Part shown: piece by piece, positions 34,640 through 46,325 of the stretch
Layout of the letters: the number at the start of each line of letters is the position of its first letter
Numbering within the stretch: position 1 is the stretch's first letter
Source of the DNA: Epiperipatus broadwayi
Taxonomy: Eukaryota; Onychophora; Udeonychophora; Euonychophora; Peripatidae
Direction: 5' to 3'
Assembly (NCBI GenBank): GCA_028023455.1
Contig: JAQFVV010006730.1
Span: forward strand, 62,001 to 126,000
DNA: 64,000 bases
Translations under genes and position numbers: made by a program
The notes under the pieces: generated by a model
Databases searched by the model: none
Seen by the model: only the letters and a program-made list of their open reading frames with translations
Told to the model about the DNA's origin: nothing

Positions 34640-37600
34640 CATCAACCATTATCAATCCACTATAGGATGAAGGTCTCTCCAAGTTCAATCCATCTTCTCC
34701 AATCTTTAGCTTTTCTTCTGCACATTACCCCTACACACTTTCTTATTTCATCCATCCATCTCACATGTGGTCTCTTTCTGGATCTTTTACAATCTCTTGT
34801 AATTCAGTTTAAGATTTCAATTGTTCATCTATTATCATCTCTTCTAGCAATATGTCCAGCCCAACTCCACTTCAGTCTTTTAAATTTTTTCAATGAGGTC
34901 AATAACACCTGTTTGTTCTCTTACCCATATATTGCATTTTCGATCTCTTCTTGTTACTTCCAATATGCATCTTTCCATACTTCTTTGAAAGGTTTGAAGT
35001 CTCTGAATTGCTCTTCTATTAAGTGTCCAAGTCTTAAATCCATAAGTAAGAACTGATAACTTTTCAAACACATAGGCATATTTCCTTTTAGTAACAAGTT
35101 ATTTCTATCAAAAGCACTCCAACCAAGTTTAATTCTATGATTAATTTCAACTATTATGTTTCCATCTGTATTAATAATCTGACCAAGGTATTTGTAACTG
35201 TTAACTTCTTCTAACTCATCACAATCAATCTTTATTTTCATATGTTGAGAAAATCCATTGAACATTACTTTAGTCTTTTTAACTTTTACCTTTAGTCCTA
35301 CTTTCATCTGATAACTCCTGCAACATTTCCTGCAGTTCTAAAGCATTATTTACAAAAATAACTACATCATCTGAAAAATCTAAATGACTTAAATAATTTT
35401 CATTTACTTTTACTCCTTTAGATTTCCATTTTAATTCACAAAATACTTCTTGCAGCACTGTTGTAAAAAGTTTTGGAGATATGGGGTCACTCTGTCTTAC
35501 ATCCTTTTCAATGTTGAGTTTCCCAGTATCATTATGTAAACTAATTGTTGCTGTGCATTTTTATAAATATTCTTTAAAATATGACAATATCCTGAAACTA
35601 CAGCTTGATGATCCAATGCTTTAATCACTGAAGAAATGTTTATAGAATCAAATTCCTTTTCATATTCTAGAAATCGAAAGCATAATGGTAACTCATATTC
35701 ATTTGTACTTTCTATAACTTCTCTCAATACCTGGATATGATCTACTGTACTAAAACCACCTTTAAATCCAGCTTGTTCTCTTGGTTGGTGGAAATCCAAT
35801 GTTCTCTGTAGATGAGTTGTAATTATCTTGATAAAAATTTTGTATAAAACTAATAAAAAGCCGATAGGTCTGTAATTTCTAATATCTTCTTTATCACTTT
35901 TTTTAAATATTAATATTAATGCTGCATTCTTCCAATCATCTGGTACATCTTTATCATTTAGACATTTGATATATAACTTTGCTAAAAAAAATTCTATTTC
36001 TTCACCTGCTTCTTTTAATATATTAATAATTCCATCATTACCTAGAGCCTTTCCTTTCTTCATACATTTAATTGCATGTCTCACTTCTTCATTTAAAATT
36101 CTGGGTAATTCCGAAGATGTGATATAGGAGGTACTTGTTCTTTATTACTATATAATTCTTGATAGAAGTCTTTTACCCATTTCATGATCCCATCTCTCTT
36201 TTTAGTAGTAATTTCACCTGCTTCTTTTAATATATTAATAATAATTCCATCATTACCTGGAGCCATTCCTTTCTTCATACATTTAATTGCATGTCTCACT
36301 TCTTCATTTAAAATTCTGGGCAATTCCGAAGATGTGATATAGGAGGTACTTGTTCTTTATTATTATATAATCCTTGATAGAAGTCTTTTACCCATTTCAT
36401 GATCCCATCTCTCTTTTTAGTAGTAATTCCATCATTTTTTCTTATTGCAGATATAAATTTCCTACCAAAATGTTGTTTTACACTCTTGAGACTTTTATTC
36501 CCTTGTACAGGTTTTCTTGCTAGTTCACAGTTATACTTTCTTATTTCTGCACCATTTTACAAAATTTGAGGTATTCAATCCTTTTTAATGCATCATTTTT
36601 GTATATCTTTATATTCCTTTTTTTCTTCTGAAATTTTCTAGTCTCAGTAGAAATTTTATTGGTCAATTGCTGCTTTTTTTCTACCAGCTATCTTTGTTGC
36701 AGTTTTTAAAAATGTATCAGTTATTTTCATATTAATTTCATTCAAATCTGAATCTTGTTCAAAATCTACTAATACTTGAAATCAATTTGTAAGTTCTAAT
36801 TTAAATTTATTAGAATGTTTCTGAAGATTAGGAATATCAACTGTAAATATTGTTTTTCTTAATAATTTTTGTCTCTCTATTTTTACATTAACACGTCTTA
36901 CCAATCGATGATCACTTCCTGTGTTAAATTTATTAAGAACATTACAATCTTAAAATATGTATTTTCTGTTAGTCAAAATATAATCTAAGTCTGCTGTACC
37001 TTCATTTGGATGCTTCCATGTCCATTTCCTTTTAACATTTTTCTCAAAAAAAGAATTCATAATATAAAGTTTTTCTTTTTCTGCAAACTTCACAAGTCTA
37101 TGTCCTCTTTCATTTCTATTACCATAACTAACATTACCTACAGTACTTTCATCTTTCATTTATTTACCAATTCTAGCATTAAAGTCTCCCATAACAATTT
37201 TAAAATGTTGTTTACTCTGATCAAAAGCCTTTTGTACATCCATATAAAAATCTTCTACTACTTCGTCACTATGAGAACTTGTTGGGGCATAAATCTGAAT
37301 TATCTGCATTTGGTATCTGCTATTAAGTTGTATAACTAATCTTGCCACTCTGTCCAATACACCACCAACGTCAACAATGTTGTTCTTCCACTTTTTATTT
37401 ATAATGAATCTTACTCCATTTGTATTTCCAATATGTGTGCATATGTCCACTTTTTAAATCAATTGTCTCTTCACCTTTTCTTCTAACTTCTCAAAGTCCA
37501 ATAATGTCCCATTTAATATAAGACAGTTCTTCTAATTCTTGCAATCATCCTTCACTTGAAAGTGATCTACAGTTGTAAGTTCCTAAATAAAGTCATCACC

Positions 37601-37740
37601 AAATGGGAGCCTGGGTCCGCAATCAGGGGATTCTTAGCACCCTCCAATTCAGCCATCAACCGCTGCCTTGGTTGGTGACTTTACAACTTCCTGGCAATAA
37701 GGGCCATGCTTTATTTTTCTCTGTCATAAATTGTATATAA
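34640..37740 (-). pseudogene. RTE endonuclease-reverse transcriptase, many frame breaks
   Basis: Recognisable pieces in order on the minus strand: endonuclease 37160-37450 (GVRFIINKKW, QIYAPTSSHSDEVVEDF, GDFNARIGK) and 36950-37159 (YILTNRKYIF); reverse transcriptase 36093-36323 and 35497-36084 ([49 protein letters not shown]); then 34954-35307 ([27 protein letters not shown]). The catalytic block here reads EYEKEF instead of DYEKAF, so the first active-site Asp is lost. The FADD box region survives as FSDD-like sequence near 35370. Confidence 0.88.
36001..36427 (-). repeat. Tandem duplication inside LINE copy 2 (212 + 215 bp)
   Basis: The segment coding KGKAPGND and the preceding EQVPPIS block occurs twice head to tail: 36001-36212 and 36213-36427. 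The units share TTCACCTGCTTCTTTTAAT starts and TTTTTAGTAGTAAT ends and differ by a 3-bp indel and a few substitutions. Other RTE copies in the window have only one unit here. Confidence 0.9.
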
Positions 37741-38060
37741 CTATTCAAAAAATATTTATCATTTACACAAACATTCATTCTGCCTTATCAGGCAACTGAG
37801 AAGAAAGACCATGGTGTTTCTTGATCTTAAACTCAAGAGGTAAAAAGCCAATAAACTCACCGCGCTGGCTAATGCCTGTTGGTAAATAGCCCATCCATGT
37901 TCATATACTATATGAATAATCACATAGTAATAACAGCTGCAATGACAAGAATGTATGGAGTGGACATTAGGAATTTGCCCTGCTCGATTCCTTTAAGGTC
38001 TCTAAGAGGAATCAAAGGGTCTCCTTTCAGTTAATAGCAAACTCCTTTCTGCAGCTATAC

Positions 38061-38195
38061 TAAAACAACAGTACAATTCCTCTATTTAAAAATATGAATT
38101 ATATATGTTTAGATATAATTATAATGAATACTATAATTATATCTAAACATATATAATTCATATATTAAATGGAGGGGAGTTGTACTGTTGTTTTA
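38061..38195. repeat. Near-perfect palindrome, 135 bp
   Basis: TAAAACAACAGTACAA at the left end and its complement at the right, with ~60-bp arms and an 8-base centre (38122-38130). It starts 5 bp beyond the 5' end of LINE copy 2. The form is that of a small fold-back MITE; TA may be the target duplication. Confidence 0.9.
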
Positions 38196-39798
38196 ATACC
38201 TTGACAATGTTGTGTTGAGTACTAAGGATACTCTCAAACCAAAATACTAGATAGATTTTGAAAAGATGTGGCCATCTTCTCTTTGTACCAAAATTCACTT
38301 ATAAAGATTAATTTAAAGCATCTTGGAATGAGAGCATGAAGGGCCTTTAATCATTTTGACATTCATTAACATTATTCTACTATGAACAATAGCAAAAATC
38401 TTCCATTTTACTGTCTGTTAATATTATGAAATATTAGAATGTATGTAATTTTCTATTTAAATTATTAATGCGATATTCGTATGTAATTTCAATTCACATT
38501 TGAAATTATAATTATATAAAATATTATATATATCTTTATATTATATTCACCTTAAATTATATTTTGTTTTATTTAATGTATATTATTTTATTTAATGTAT
38601 ATTACTTTATCTTAAGACTTTATCAATACTTTTGATATAACATATTTAATGACTAATTTTATATTTACTTTTTATTTTTACATATTTTAATTATTATAAT
38701 TTAATTATTTAAGGAAAGCTATTTTTAATTTAATATAAAGTTATATATTTAAATCATATATTTTTAAATTTTTCTTTATTTTTTTACCCACCTTCTATTA
38801 GCTTCCTTTCACCAAATGACAAAAATTTTAAATTATTCCTATTCTATATTCTAACTCCGAATTTATTTTTTATAAGTAATATTTTCTTTTACTTATTTAA
38901 TTTTTTATGGTACATGTAAGTTTTTAAGTAAACCAAGATGGCAGCCCATATTTTTGATAAATTTACAGTTTTGAGGATCTATAATCAACTGAAGATGTGT
39001 TAGTTATTAAATTAAAACAAAATTAATAAATCAATTGTTAAACTTAAAAAATGAATAAATTATGATAAATTTCATTAAGAAGCTTTATTTCAATTTTTTT
39101 TATTTATAACATGGGAAGTGACAGACACTCTTAACATTATCGTATTTTGGTTCAACTTTTCTTTTTGTCAGCAGTTTTTTTGATAAATTGTAACCTTCCT
39201 GTCACAGAACTTTATGCTGTAGATAATTTCCAAAGATATGGAATTCTGCCCTACTAAAAAGTGTGCATTAATGGATATGATAAGATTGCACACTGCCAAA
39301 ACATGAATAAAGTGTAAATATTGTAATTATATATTTTTTTCATTTTTCTGTTAATAAATTAATCCAAAAAAAAAAAAAAAAAGAAATAAACTGTAAATAT
39401 TGTATTTAATTTTTCCACAATGACTTTTTTTTTTTAAATAACAATAATAAAAAATGAAATATAAATATTAAATATGTTTTTTTGGGGGGGAATACCTGAA
39501 ACTATAGATTTGTCAAAAATACGGGTTGCCATCTTGGTTTACTTGAAGACTCACTAGTACTTTTTTTATTTATGTTGAATCATTATTCTTTATTATATAA
39601 GTGAAGTTTTTATACTTAAATTTTTATTTAAACTTGGACTTAACTTTTTTTAAGAAAATAAAATTATTTGTAGAAACAATTATTGCATTGATGAAAGTGT
39701 TAAAGGAGTTATTAAATACATTTGTTTAATAATCAAAAATGATAATAATAATACGTTAAAAAAATTAAAATCACATTTAAAAATCTTAGATGTGATAT
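38196..39798. other. AT-rich DNA without recognised feature
   Basis: No gene seen. An approximate inverted pair is present around AAACCAAGATGGCAGCCC (38931) and GGGTTGCCATCTTGGTTTAC (39523), suggesting a ~600-bp decayed fold-back; a direct pair TAAAGTGTAAATATTGTA/TAAACTGTAAATATTGTA lies inside it. Confidence 0.45.
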
Positions 39799-39919
39799 GT
39801 TGGACTATTTCCATCATCTATGAATTAATGTCTATTTGTGTGTTATTGGAAAGTTTAAATAAAGTTTAAAAATTTTAATACATTCAACATTAATTCATAG
39901 ATGATGAAAATAGTCCAAC
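39799..39919. repeat. Short fold-back (32-bp arms)
   Basis: TTGGACTATTTCCATCATCT at 39800 faces its complement at 39900-39919 with one mismatch over ~32 bases; ~55-base spacer. Confidence 0.85.
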
Positions 39920-40674
39920 CTTCAAACAAAAACAATTAAAAATTTATTTTGTAGTCTATATTTTATTTATAAATCCATAGGTAGTCATATCAATAACACT
40001 AGTTACTGTTAAATATATATTTATGTTAAATTATTATAAACATATTGTAAATATTTCATATATAAATTTGAAGAGTGATCAGCTTCAATCATCATGTTTA
40101 ATGGATTTTTTCTTTAGAATGACTGCCATACTATATAAAAAATTATCAAATCACTTTGTAGTATCCATACATTTCAAGAATAATCTTCTTTAGCTGTATT
40201 GGAGCACTTTTAACAATAATCTATTCAATTATAAGTCACTTGACATATTAATAGTATTATGGCTAACAGTATCAAAGTGAGTATTTAATACTATGATTGC
40301 TTACTATAAATTAATCTATTTCATTTGCATGTATTGTTTAGTCATGTCTGAAAAAATTGTTCCTGAAATGCATGTATATCATAGAGTAGTCAAGTTAGCA
40401 GCAGGAAAAAAGTGTATAATAACACAATGGCTGGAGTTAACATCTGTTCAAATTCACTATGCATCTAATTCAAGGTGTTAACCTATGTATTAAATGTTTT
40501 ATCTGTAAACTGATCACAATATAAAAAGGTCACTTCAGAAATTACTCCATCCTTAAGAACATAGTAAAACAAATACAGATTTATGCTAAATTAGATAAAC
40601 AAACTATCAAAGTTAGTACTAAATCATAAGCTGCAATATATATATAATAAATATATGAACTAACTAAAGAAAAA

Positions 40675-40796
40675 ATAATAAAAAACAACACACAATTACT
40701 TTGCTATAAAGCTGTTTTAATATATCAACCAGCAGTCTGTTGGCTGAAATATTAAAGCAGTTTTATAGAGAAGTAATTGTGTACTGTTTTTTATTA
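40675..40796. repeat. Fold-back (~48-bp arms)
   Basis: AATAAAAAACAACACACAAT at the left faces ATTGTGTACTGTTTTTTATT at the right; the arms cover ~48 bases with a few mismatches, and the centre is CCAGCAGTCTGTTGG. Confidence 0.85.
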
Positions 40797-41021
40797 TATA
40801 TATATATAAATTGTAAAAGAATTTAGAAATCATCTAGTAAAATATGCTTCATATTAAATGAAGAACACACAAAAAAAACTCTCAGTATTAACAAAAGCAT
40901 ATCCAAAAAGTAAAGCTGCCTAAATCTCATTGCCAAAATTATTGAGGATTTATTTAAAGAGTTACTTTGAACTTTACAAAAAAAAAATAACAACATACTT
41001 TCCTTAACACCCTTTTCATCC

Positions 41022-41224
41022 TGTTTTATTTAATCGAGACAGTTTCAATAGGTTGGTAGTCTTTTTCAGATATTCTGAAATATCTTTCTTCAATATCCTT
41101 TTAATTTACAATGATTTTATAAAATTGCTTGTAAATTAAAAGGATATTGGTGAAAGATATTTCAGAATATCTGAAGAATACTACTAGCCAGTAGAAACAG
41201 CAATAAGAAATTAAATAAAACACT
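41022..41224. repeat. Fold-back (~90-bp arms)
   Basis: TTCAGATATTCTGAAATATC near 41066 faces the same sequence in complement near 41158, and AATATCCTTTTAATTTACA faces TGTAAATTAAAAGGATATT. The inner ~50 bases match almost perfectly, the outer ~40 less well. Confidence 0.88.
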
Positions 41225-41357
41225 ATGAAAATTGTATTAATTAAAAGAAGTGTACTTATTATTTTTTTTTTTTTGTAAAAAAATTAAAAAACAATGCAAT
41301 AAGAATAGAAAAAGTATTGGTTCCCTATAATTTCCTGATCCACATATAGAATAAATC

Positions 41358-41648
41358 TGTGCAGAACTAGATGTGAAACCAGTGGATGTTTTCACAACAA
41401 TTATTGCTGAGTGCACCAGCATTCATAATAAAAAAGACAAGCACAATCGAAAATTGATATCACTAGAAGAGTTTGACCTATTCATTATCAGACAATTAGG
41501 AAAGTACAAGCTATTAGAAAGCATTAGAGAGGCCATAATGATGACAAATAGATATTTTCATCCCAAACTATGTAGTGAACTGAATTGGCAAAAGCAAATC
41601 AGAGCTTTCGGGAACCTTTGCAATGATTTATTTAGTGTAAAAAAATAG
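41358..41648 (+). CDS. Unrecognised frame, possible exon
   Basis: An open stretch between a TAA near 41352 and a TAG at 41646-41648 encodes about 95 residues of balanced composition (AELDVKPVDVFTTIIAECT, later LISLEEFDLFIIRQLGKYKL, then YFHPKLCSELNWQKQ). Unlike most frames here, it is not low-complexity and not part of a repeat I can see. A possible acceptor, TCTGTGCAG, lies at 41355-41363 in front of it, so a last coding exon is conceivable. There is no ATG at its start, and no family is recognised. It could equally be a fragment of an old transposon gene or chance. Confidence 0.25.
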   Translation, partial: CAELDVKPVDVFTTIIAECTSIHNKKDKHNRKLISLEEFDLFIIRQLGKYKLLESIREAIMMTNRYFHPKLCSELNWQKQIRAFGNLCNDLFSVKK

Positions 41649-44600
41649 TGATAAGATTCATGATGTTTTCTATGATTTGATCATTACTTTCCCATAAGAT
41701 TTCAGCAATTGACTAAGTTAAGTTTTATTTATGAGATAAAATATATTTTAGACAAATATCTATTGTTTTAATAACTTTTAGATTTAGTCATTACGCCATC
41801 CTAAAATAGATTTGAATCACAAGATATTTTGACAAATTTATTTTAGATATGTTTTTTTAGAAATTACTAATTTTAAAATATAGCAAATGACAAAGAAAAC
41901 AAAATACATCTAATATATATATATATTATGGTCATACATACAATTCACCTATATATGCATGATTTTAATAAATCGAGTTATAAATTATACATAAGTTTTG
42001 ATAAAGCTGTCACTGTAATCTATATATAATGGTTAGATTACTGATGAAAACGTACACATATATATACATGATTATATCCATATAACCACATAAACATCTC
42101 TTAAGATACTTTTTAGGGTTTAAATCTGGCAAAGAATGGGTTGTAGGATGTAACTAGGTGAAACAGATATGACAGGATAAATATTCCATTTCATACTCTA
42201 CTAAATTTTTTTATTAAAATTGTTTAGAAACGAGAGTGAATTGTGGAAATACTGTTCCAAATAATTTTAACTGCTATAATACAAAAATAAATGATAACCC
42301 AGAAGTCACCCATCATTAGATTTTAATCTTTGTTTTATAAGCTTGGTAAAAATTAAGGAGTACTAAATTCAAAAGTATTTATTTGAATCAAATATTAAAG
42401 AGGGAAAAATTGAATATCATGTTGGTAGTTTATTGAAATTATGTTTGGGATGTGTGTCTATTGTAATAAATATAAAAAAACTTTTCGCTAAAGACTGTCA
42501 ATCAGAAATCCATTTTGGTATTACATATAGCTTATATGTATAGAATTTGTTTAGATTTGGAACACATTTAAAAAAATTATGCACCTTGTAAATTTGATTA
42601 TATGGACAGCATGTGAAGACTCTTAGTTACATATGCACATTGTTATGGCTATATATGTGATTGATATTATAATGTGAATTTAATTTATTTGTTAAACTTG
42701 CTAATGTATATCTTTGTTGTATTTTTCTTAACTGATGATGATTCCCTAGAATATAAAATATTTTTTTAAAAGATACTAGTGTTTGCCTTTGTTGCATTAA
42801 TCTTAAATGATAATGATTGCTCAGCAAGGTAATTAAATGCATATTAGGATTGTTAAGATAAGACCCTCCTATAGTAATAATTATAAGCCTGTTTGAATAC
42901 AATTATGTAGAACTTTGTCTATGGTAAGATTGATGCTTGAAGTATTTACACACACCCTCAGCATAAGGCCATTTTGGTTAAGTTTAATTAAATCAATTAA
43001 TGAAAGATCCAAAGTAGTATATAAAAAAAAATTATTGCTTATGCAAATTAGCCAAACTGATAAAAAAAAGTCTGCAGAAGAACTAAGCAGTGTGTCAGAG
43101 TGTAAGTGAAACAGGAAGAAGATCAAAAGTAAACTAGTGGAAAGTTAAACGGGTAAAGTGAAGATGTTCTGGAATTAATAAAGAAGAGCTCTAGTCTAGA
43201 ATCTATTTGAACTATCTCTGGTATAATGTGTATGAACAGTAAAGTACCTACAAAAATATAATTACAGAATTGTTGAATTATACAACTATTAAATTTAAAG
43301 ATATTTTATATATGTTAATCTCTAAGAAAAAAGGAATTTTTAGAGATCTAAGTGATCTTATATTCAACAAGCAAATCAGCAAGTTGAATTACTAATATTA
43401 TACTACTACCAATTATTATTATTCAGAGTAAATAAACTCTTGAAGTGCTATTTAAACATATGTTGTTTTTCATTATTCAACAAACATAATTATTCCGCTG
43501 CTAACTGACTGTTTGACACTGAATACATTAACCTTATAAATATATGTATATCAAACCATTGAATAAAACGAGTTATTTGCCAAATACACTTATAGTGTAT
43601 TTATATATCCTATGAAATAATCATACTATAAATTAATAAATATTATTTTTTAAATCTATTGAGTCCAGAATTTTGATCTTTGTTACAGGATTCAGAGTAC
43701 TATCATGGAATAATAGTTGATGCCTTATTTCAGAGTCAAGTGATTTTCTAATAATTAAATAAAAAAATGGTTGTTGAGCCTGTAGGGTTTCATCAGTAAA
43801 TTTTAAATTTCCTATAAAGATCAGTGTATAAATATCTAGTGAGGCTTGATTCTGTTGGATAACACCACTTACTAACAAAAATAGGAAATTGTAGATGATA
43901 AAAGCACCCTCTCATGTTAGACATTTACTATATCTACAGGTCTATTTTGGCCAATACAATATATATTAAATTAAATCTCATGAATTTATAATAATATAAA
44001 ATGGGGTTATATAGTCCCATATTTCGCTTTGTTTATGTATGTCAAACAAAATATTTCAAATGGTATTATTTTCCTCATTTTTCAGGTTTTGCTGGTCTGA
44101 CCAATGATATTAGCATGGAAATCAAATCTGGGAGTTTTAGTTTTATGAATATTGAATTTAAGAGGATGCTCTAACCCAGGATCAGCAATCTTTTAGTGAA
44201 GTCATGCCAAATCTATGTTACAATGGTACTAAATCTAGGGGTGAATCTGGGGTGATGGAAAATCATCATCATCACCATTTATCACATATAAAATAAATAT
44301 ACAAGGAATAAAAATAAATATAACGAGAGATCAGCAAAGAAGTTATTAGAGGTCTACCAGCATAACAAAAAAGTAATAGTAATCATTCATCATCATGAAT
44401 GAGCAACAATAAGAAAAAACATCAGTCACCCTTAAGATTGGATTTGAAATGGATCCACTATAGAGCAGGCTAATTATTTAACCCTTGCCAGGCTTAGGGC
44501 AACAATACAACACAATAATTTGGATGCACAAACTTAAGTGTGAATCCATAAGAATATAACAGAAAAACAATGCTGGGATACTAAAGCATGCTGATCATCA

Positions 44601-44920
44601 TCAATGCTCTCTGGCCACTTAGTACCATTAATATATTGGCCAACCATAAACTTAATTTCCAATAATAAAAACTGAATAAAATGTAGTGCATGGACTTTAA
44701 AGGATACCCCTTTGCACCATGCAGCATTAAAGAAGTAATAAAATCATCATCAACTGGATGTCCATAACACTAAACATAAACCTCAATCTATATAACTGAC
44801 CATTATGCACAAATCTAGCCCAGTGAACAAGTTCTATAATTGTTAAACCACTAAACATCACATGATCACCATTCTTTATGCTTACACAAACTACTTATAC
44901 AAAGGATAAATTCTCCATGC
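41649..44920. other. AT-rich DNA with weak repeats
   Basis: At 42690-42830 two related ~57-bp blocks (CTTTGTTGTATTTTTCTTAA and CTTTGTTGCATTAATCTTAA) lie ~77 bp apart. On the minus strand at 43773-43790 CTGATGA is followed by a weak hairpin, resembling the hammerhead-bearing repeats at 45 kb but degenerate. No gene found. Confidence 0.4.
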
Positions 44921-45007
44921 AGTAGCACTACTCAGTCCAAGCCAGAATAATAAATGGATGCTTTTGTGCACAAAATCCCCATCTAGTGATTACTCATCCA
45001 ATATGTC

Positions 45008-45043
45008 CAGACTAATTTCTAACTTGTGGCTTTCATCAGTGAG
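45008..45043 (-). ncRNA. Hammerhead-like core in family F, left arm
   Basis: Minus strand: CTGATGA, stem-loop AAGCCACAAGTT, then AGAAATTAGTC. The GAAA segment is preserved as GAAAT, stem III is reduced to ATTAGT, and the cleavage-site triplet GTC is present. Stem I is weak in this copy. Confidence 0.4.
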
Positions 45044-45193
45044 AGTCTTGGATATGAGAGCACATGAACTGAAAACATTATTGTGTTTTTATTTTGGACT
45101 CAAAGCGTTATAGTTAGCCAATAAGGTAAAAGGTGGTTGCTGGAGGGTTGCATTAGATCCTAAGATGAAGGTGCAGTGCTCTCAGATCCAAGC

Positions 45194-45237
45194 CATCTCA
45201 CTGATGAAAGCCACAAGCTAGAAACTAGTCTGGGGAT
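45194..45237 (+). ncRNA. Hammerhead-like core in family F, right arm
   Basis: CTGATGA, then AAGC-CACAA-GCTA (stem II), GAAA, CTAG, and TC followed by TGGGG. TCTCA before the core can pair with TGGGG after it (stem I, with two G-U pairs), and ACTAGT is the short self-complementary stem III expected of dimeric minimal hammerheads. Confidence 0.5.
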
Positions 45238-45645
45238 AGTGGATGAGTAGGCACTAGATAGGGATTTTATGCTCAAACATGCTTGCATCCATTGATTACT
45301 CTGGATTGCACTGACTGGCGCTATTGTATGTAGAGTTTAACCTGTGTTTCTATAACTGTTGCAGTGAGTAAGAAATAACATGAACATATGTTTTAAACTA
45401 GTCAAGGATTAAAAAAATTCACTAGAATAATTTAATAAAATATAAATTTATTAATAACAATAAAATTAAAGTAAGGTTTGTTAAGTAACCTATAAAATAT
45501 AAATTCAACATTCTGATTTGATCAAGATACAAAAAAAAAAAAAATGCCATTACACTATGATTTACAAATATATCTCAATAAGTTTACATAAAACATACCT
45601 GTTATATATAGAGCTCACAAATAAGCTCTTAACAAGCTTTGCAGA

Positions 45646-45697
45646 ATATCCCCAACCCCAAAACGGTTTCTGCTACTGGCATCCTCAGTGAAGTGCT
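45646..45697 (-). ncRNA. Hammerhead-like core in family G, left arm
   Basis: Minus strand: CTGAGGA (fits CUGANGA), stem II TGC-CAGTA-GCA, then GAAAC, a short segment CGTTT, and TGGGG. CTTCA in front of the core can pair with TGGGG. All invariant core bases are intact in this copy. Confidence 0.5.
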
Positions 45698-46167
45698 AGG
45701 ATATTCAAGCATTAGATTAAAAATACCAGGACAAGCCGAGCACTTTATCTAATGGATAACTATTAAATAAAAAATCTGAAATTTTCAGACATCCGTGTCT
45801 TCCTATCCAGCTAACTTAAATAACCATATGGAACTGAACTAAGTTCAGATACACATATATTAATAGCTTTAGCAATATAAAATCACCAAAACCTTAATAG
45901 CAAAAAATAAAATTACAAAAAAAAAATCAAGTCAGATGTCACATGACCTAATATAACAAGCTTGTATTATAAATGTTATATTGCTAAAGCTATTAATATA
46001 TGGTGTATCTAAACTTAATTCAGTCCCATATGGCTATTTAAGTTAGATAGCTGGAACGGAAGACATATAGATGTCTAAAAATTTCAGATTTGCTATTTAA
46101 TAGTTATCCATTAGATAAAGTGCTGGGCTTGTCCTAGTATTTTTTAATCTAATGCTTGAATATCTTA

Positions 46168-46216
46168 GCACCTCACTGAAGACATCAGTAACAGAAACTG
46201 CTGGGGTTGGGGATAT
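46168..46216 (+). ncRNA. Hammerhead-like core in family G, right arm
   Basis: CTGAAGA, a degenerate stem II (CATCAGTAACA), GAAAC, TGC and TGGGG. CCTCA before the core pairs with TGGGG after it. The UH cleavage position is unclear. Confidence 0.4.
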
Positions 46217-46325
46217 TCTGCAAAGCTTGTTAAGAGCTTATATGTGAGCTCTATATATAATATTTATAATACAAGCTTGTTAAATTAGGTCATATGACAT
46301 CTGACTTGATTTTTTTTGTAATAAA

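Larger units (their letters stand above)
34633..38055 (-). mobile_element. Nearly full-length RTE LINE (copy 2), decayed
   Basis: Minus-strand copy with both ends: the GAT-repeat 3' end at 34633 and the 5' end GCTGCAGAAAGGAG near 38041-38055. It keeps the leader, endonuclease and reverse transcriptase in order. Multiple frameshifts and stops, and a 213-bp internal tandem duplication, show that it is old. It is useful for judging copy 1, since it retains bases that copy 1 has lost. Confidence 0.92.
44926..45322. repeat. Fold-back of repeat family F with two hammerhead-like cores
   Basis: Left arm 44926-45063, right arm about 45171-45322, ~108-bp spacer. Shared blocks: CACTGATGAAAGCCACAAG, then TAGTCTGG.GATA, TGGATGAGTA, CACTAGATGGGGATTTT and GCATCCATTGATTA or variants. 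Further single copies lie at 52985-53150 and 55605-55770. Confidence 0.85.
45603..46325. repeat. Large fold-back of repeat family G (~280-bp arms)
   Basis: Left arm 45603-45880 and right arm 45976-46259 are inverted copies (TATATATAGAGCTCAC at one end, its complement at the other; GGGATATTCTGCAAAGCTTG shared). The spacer piece 45903-45970 recurs inverted just outside the right arm at 46262-46325 (TCAAGTCAGATGTCACATGA and its near-complement). So the order is B, A, reverse B, reverse A. No coding frame. Confidence 0.9.
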
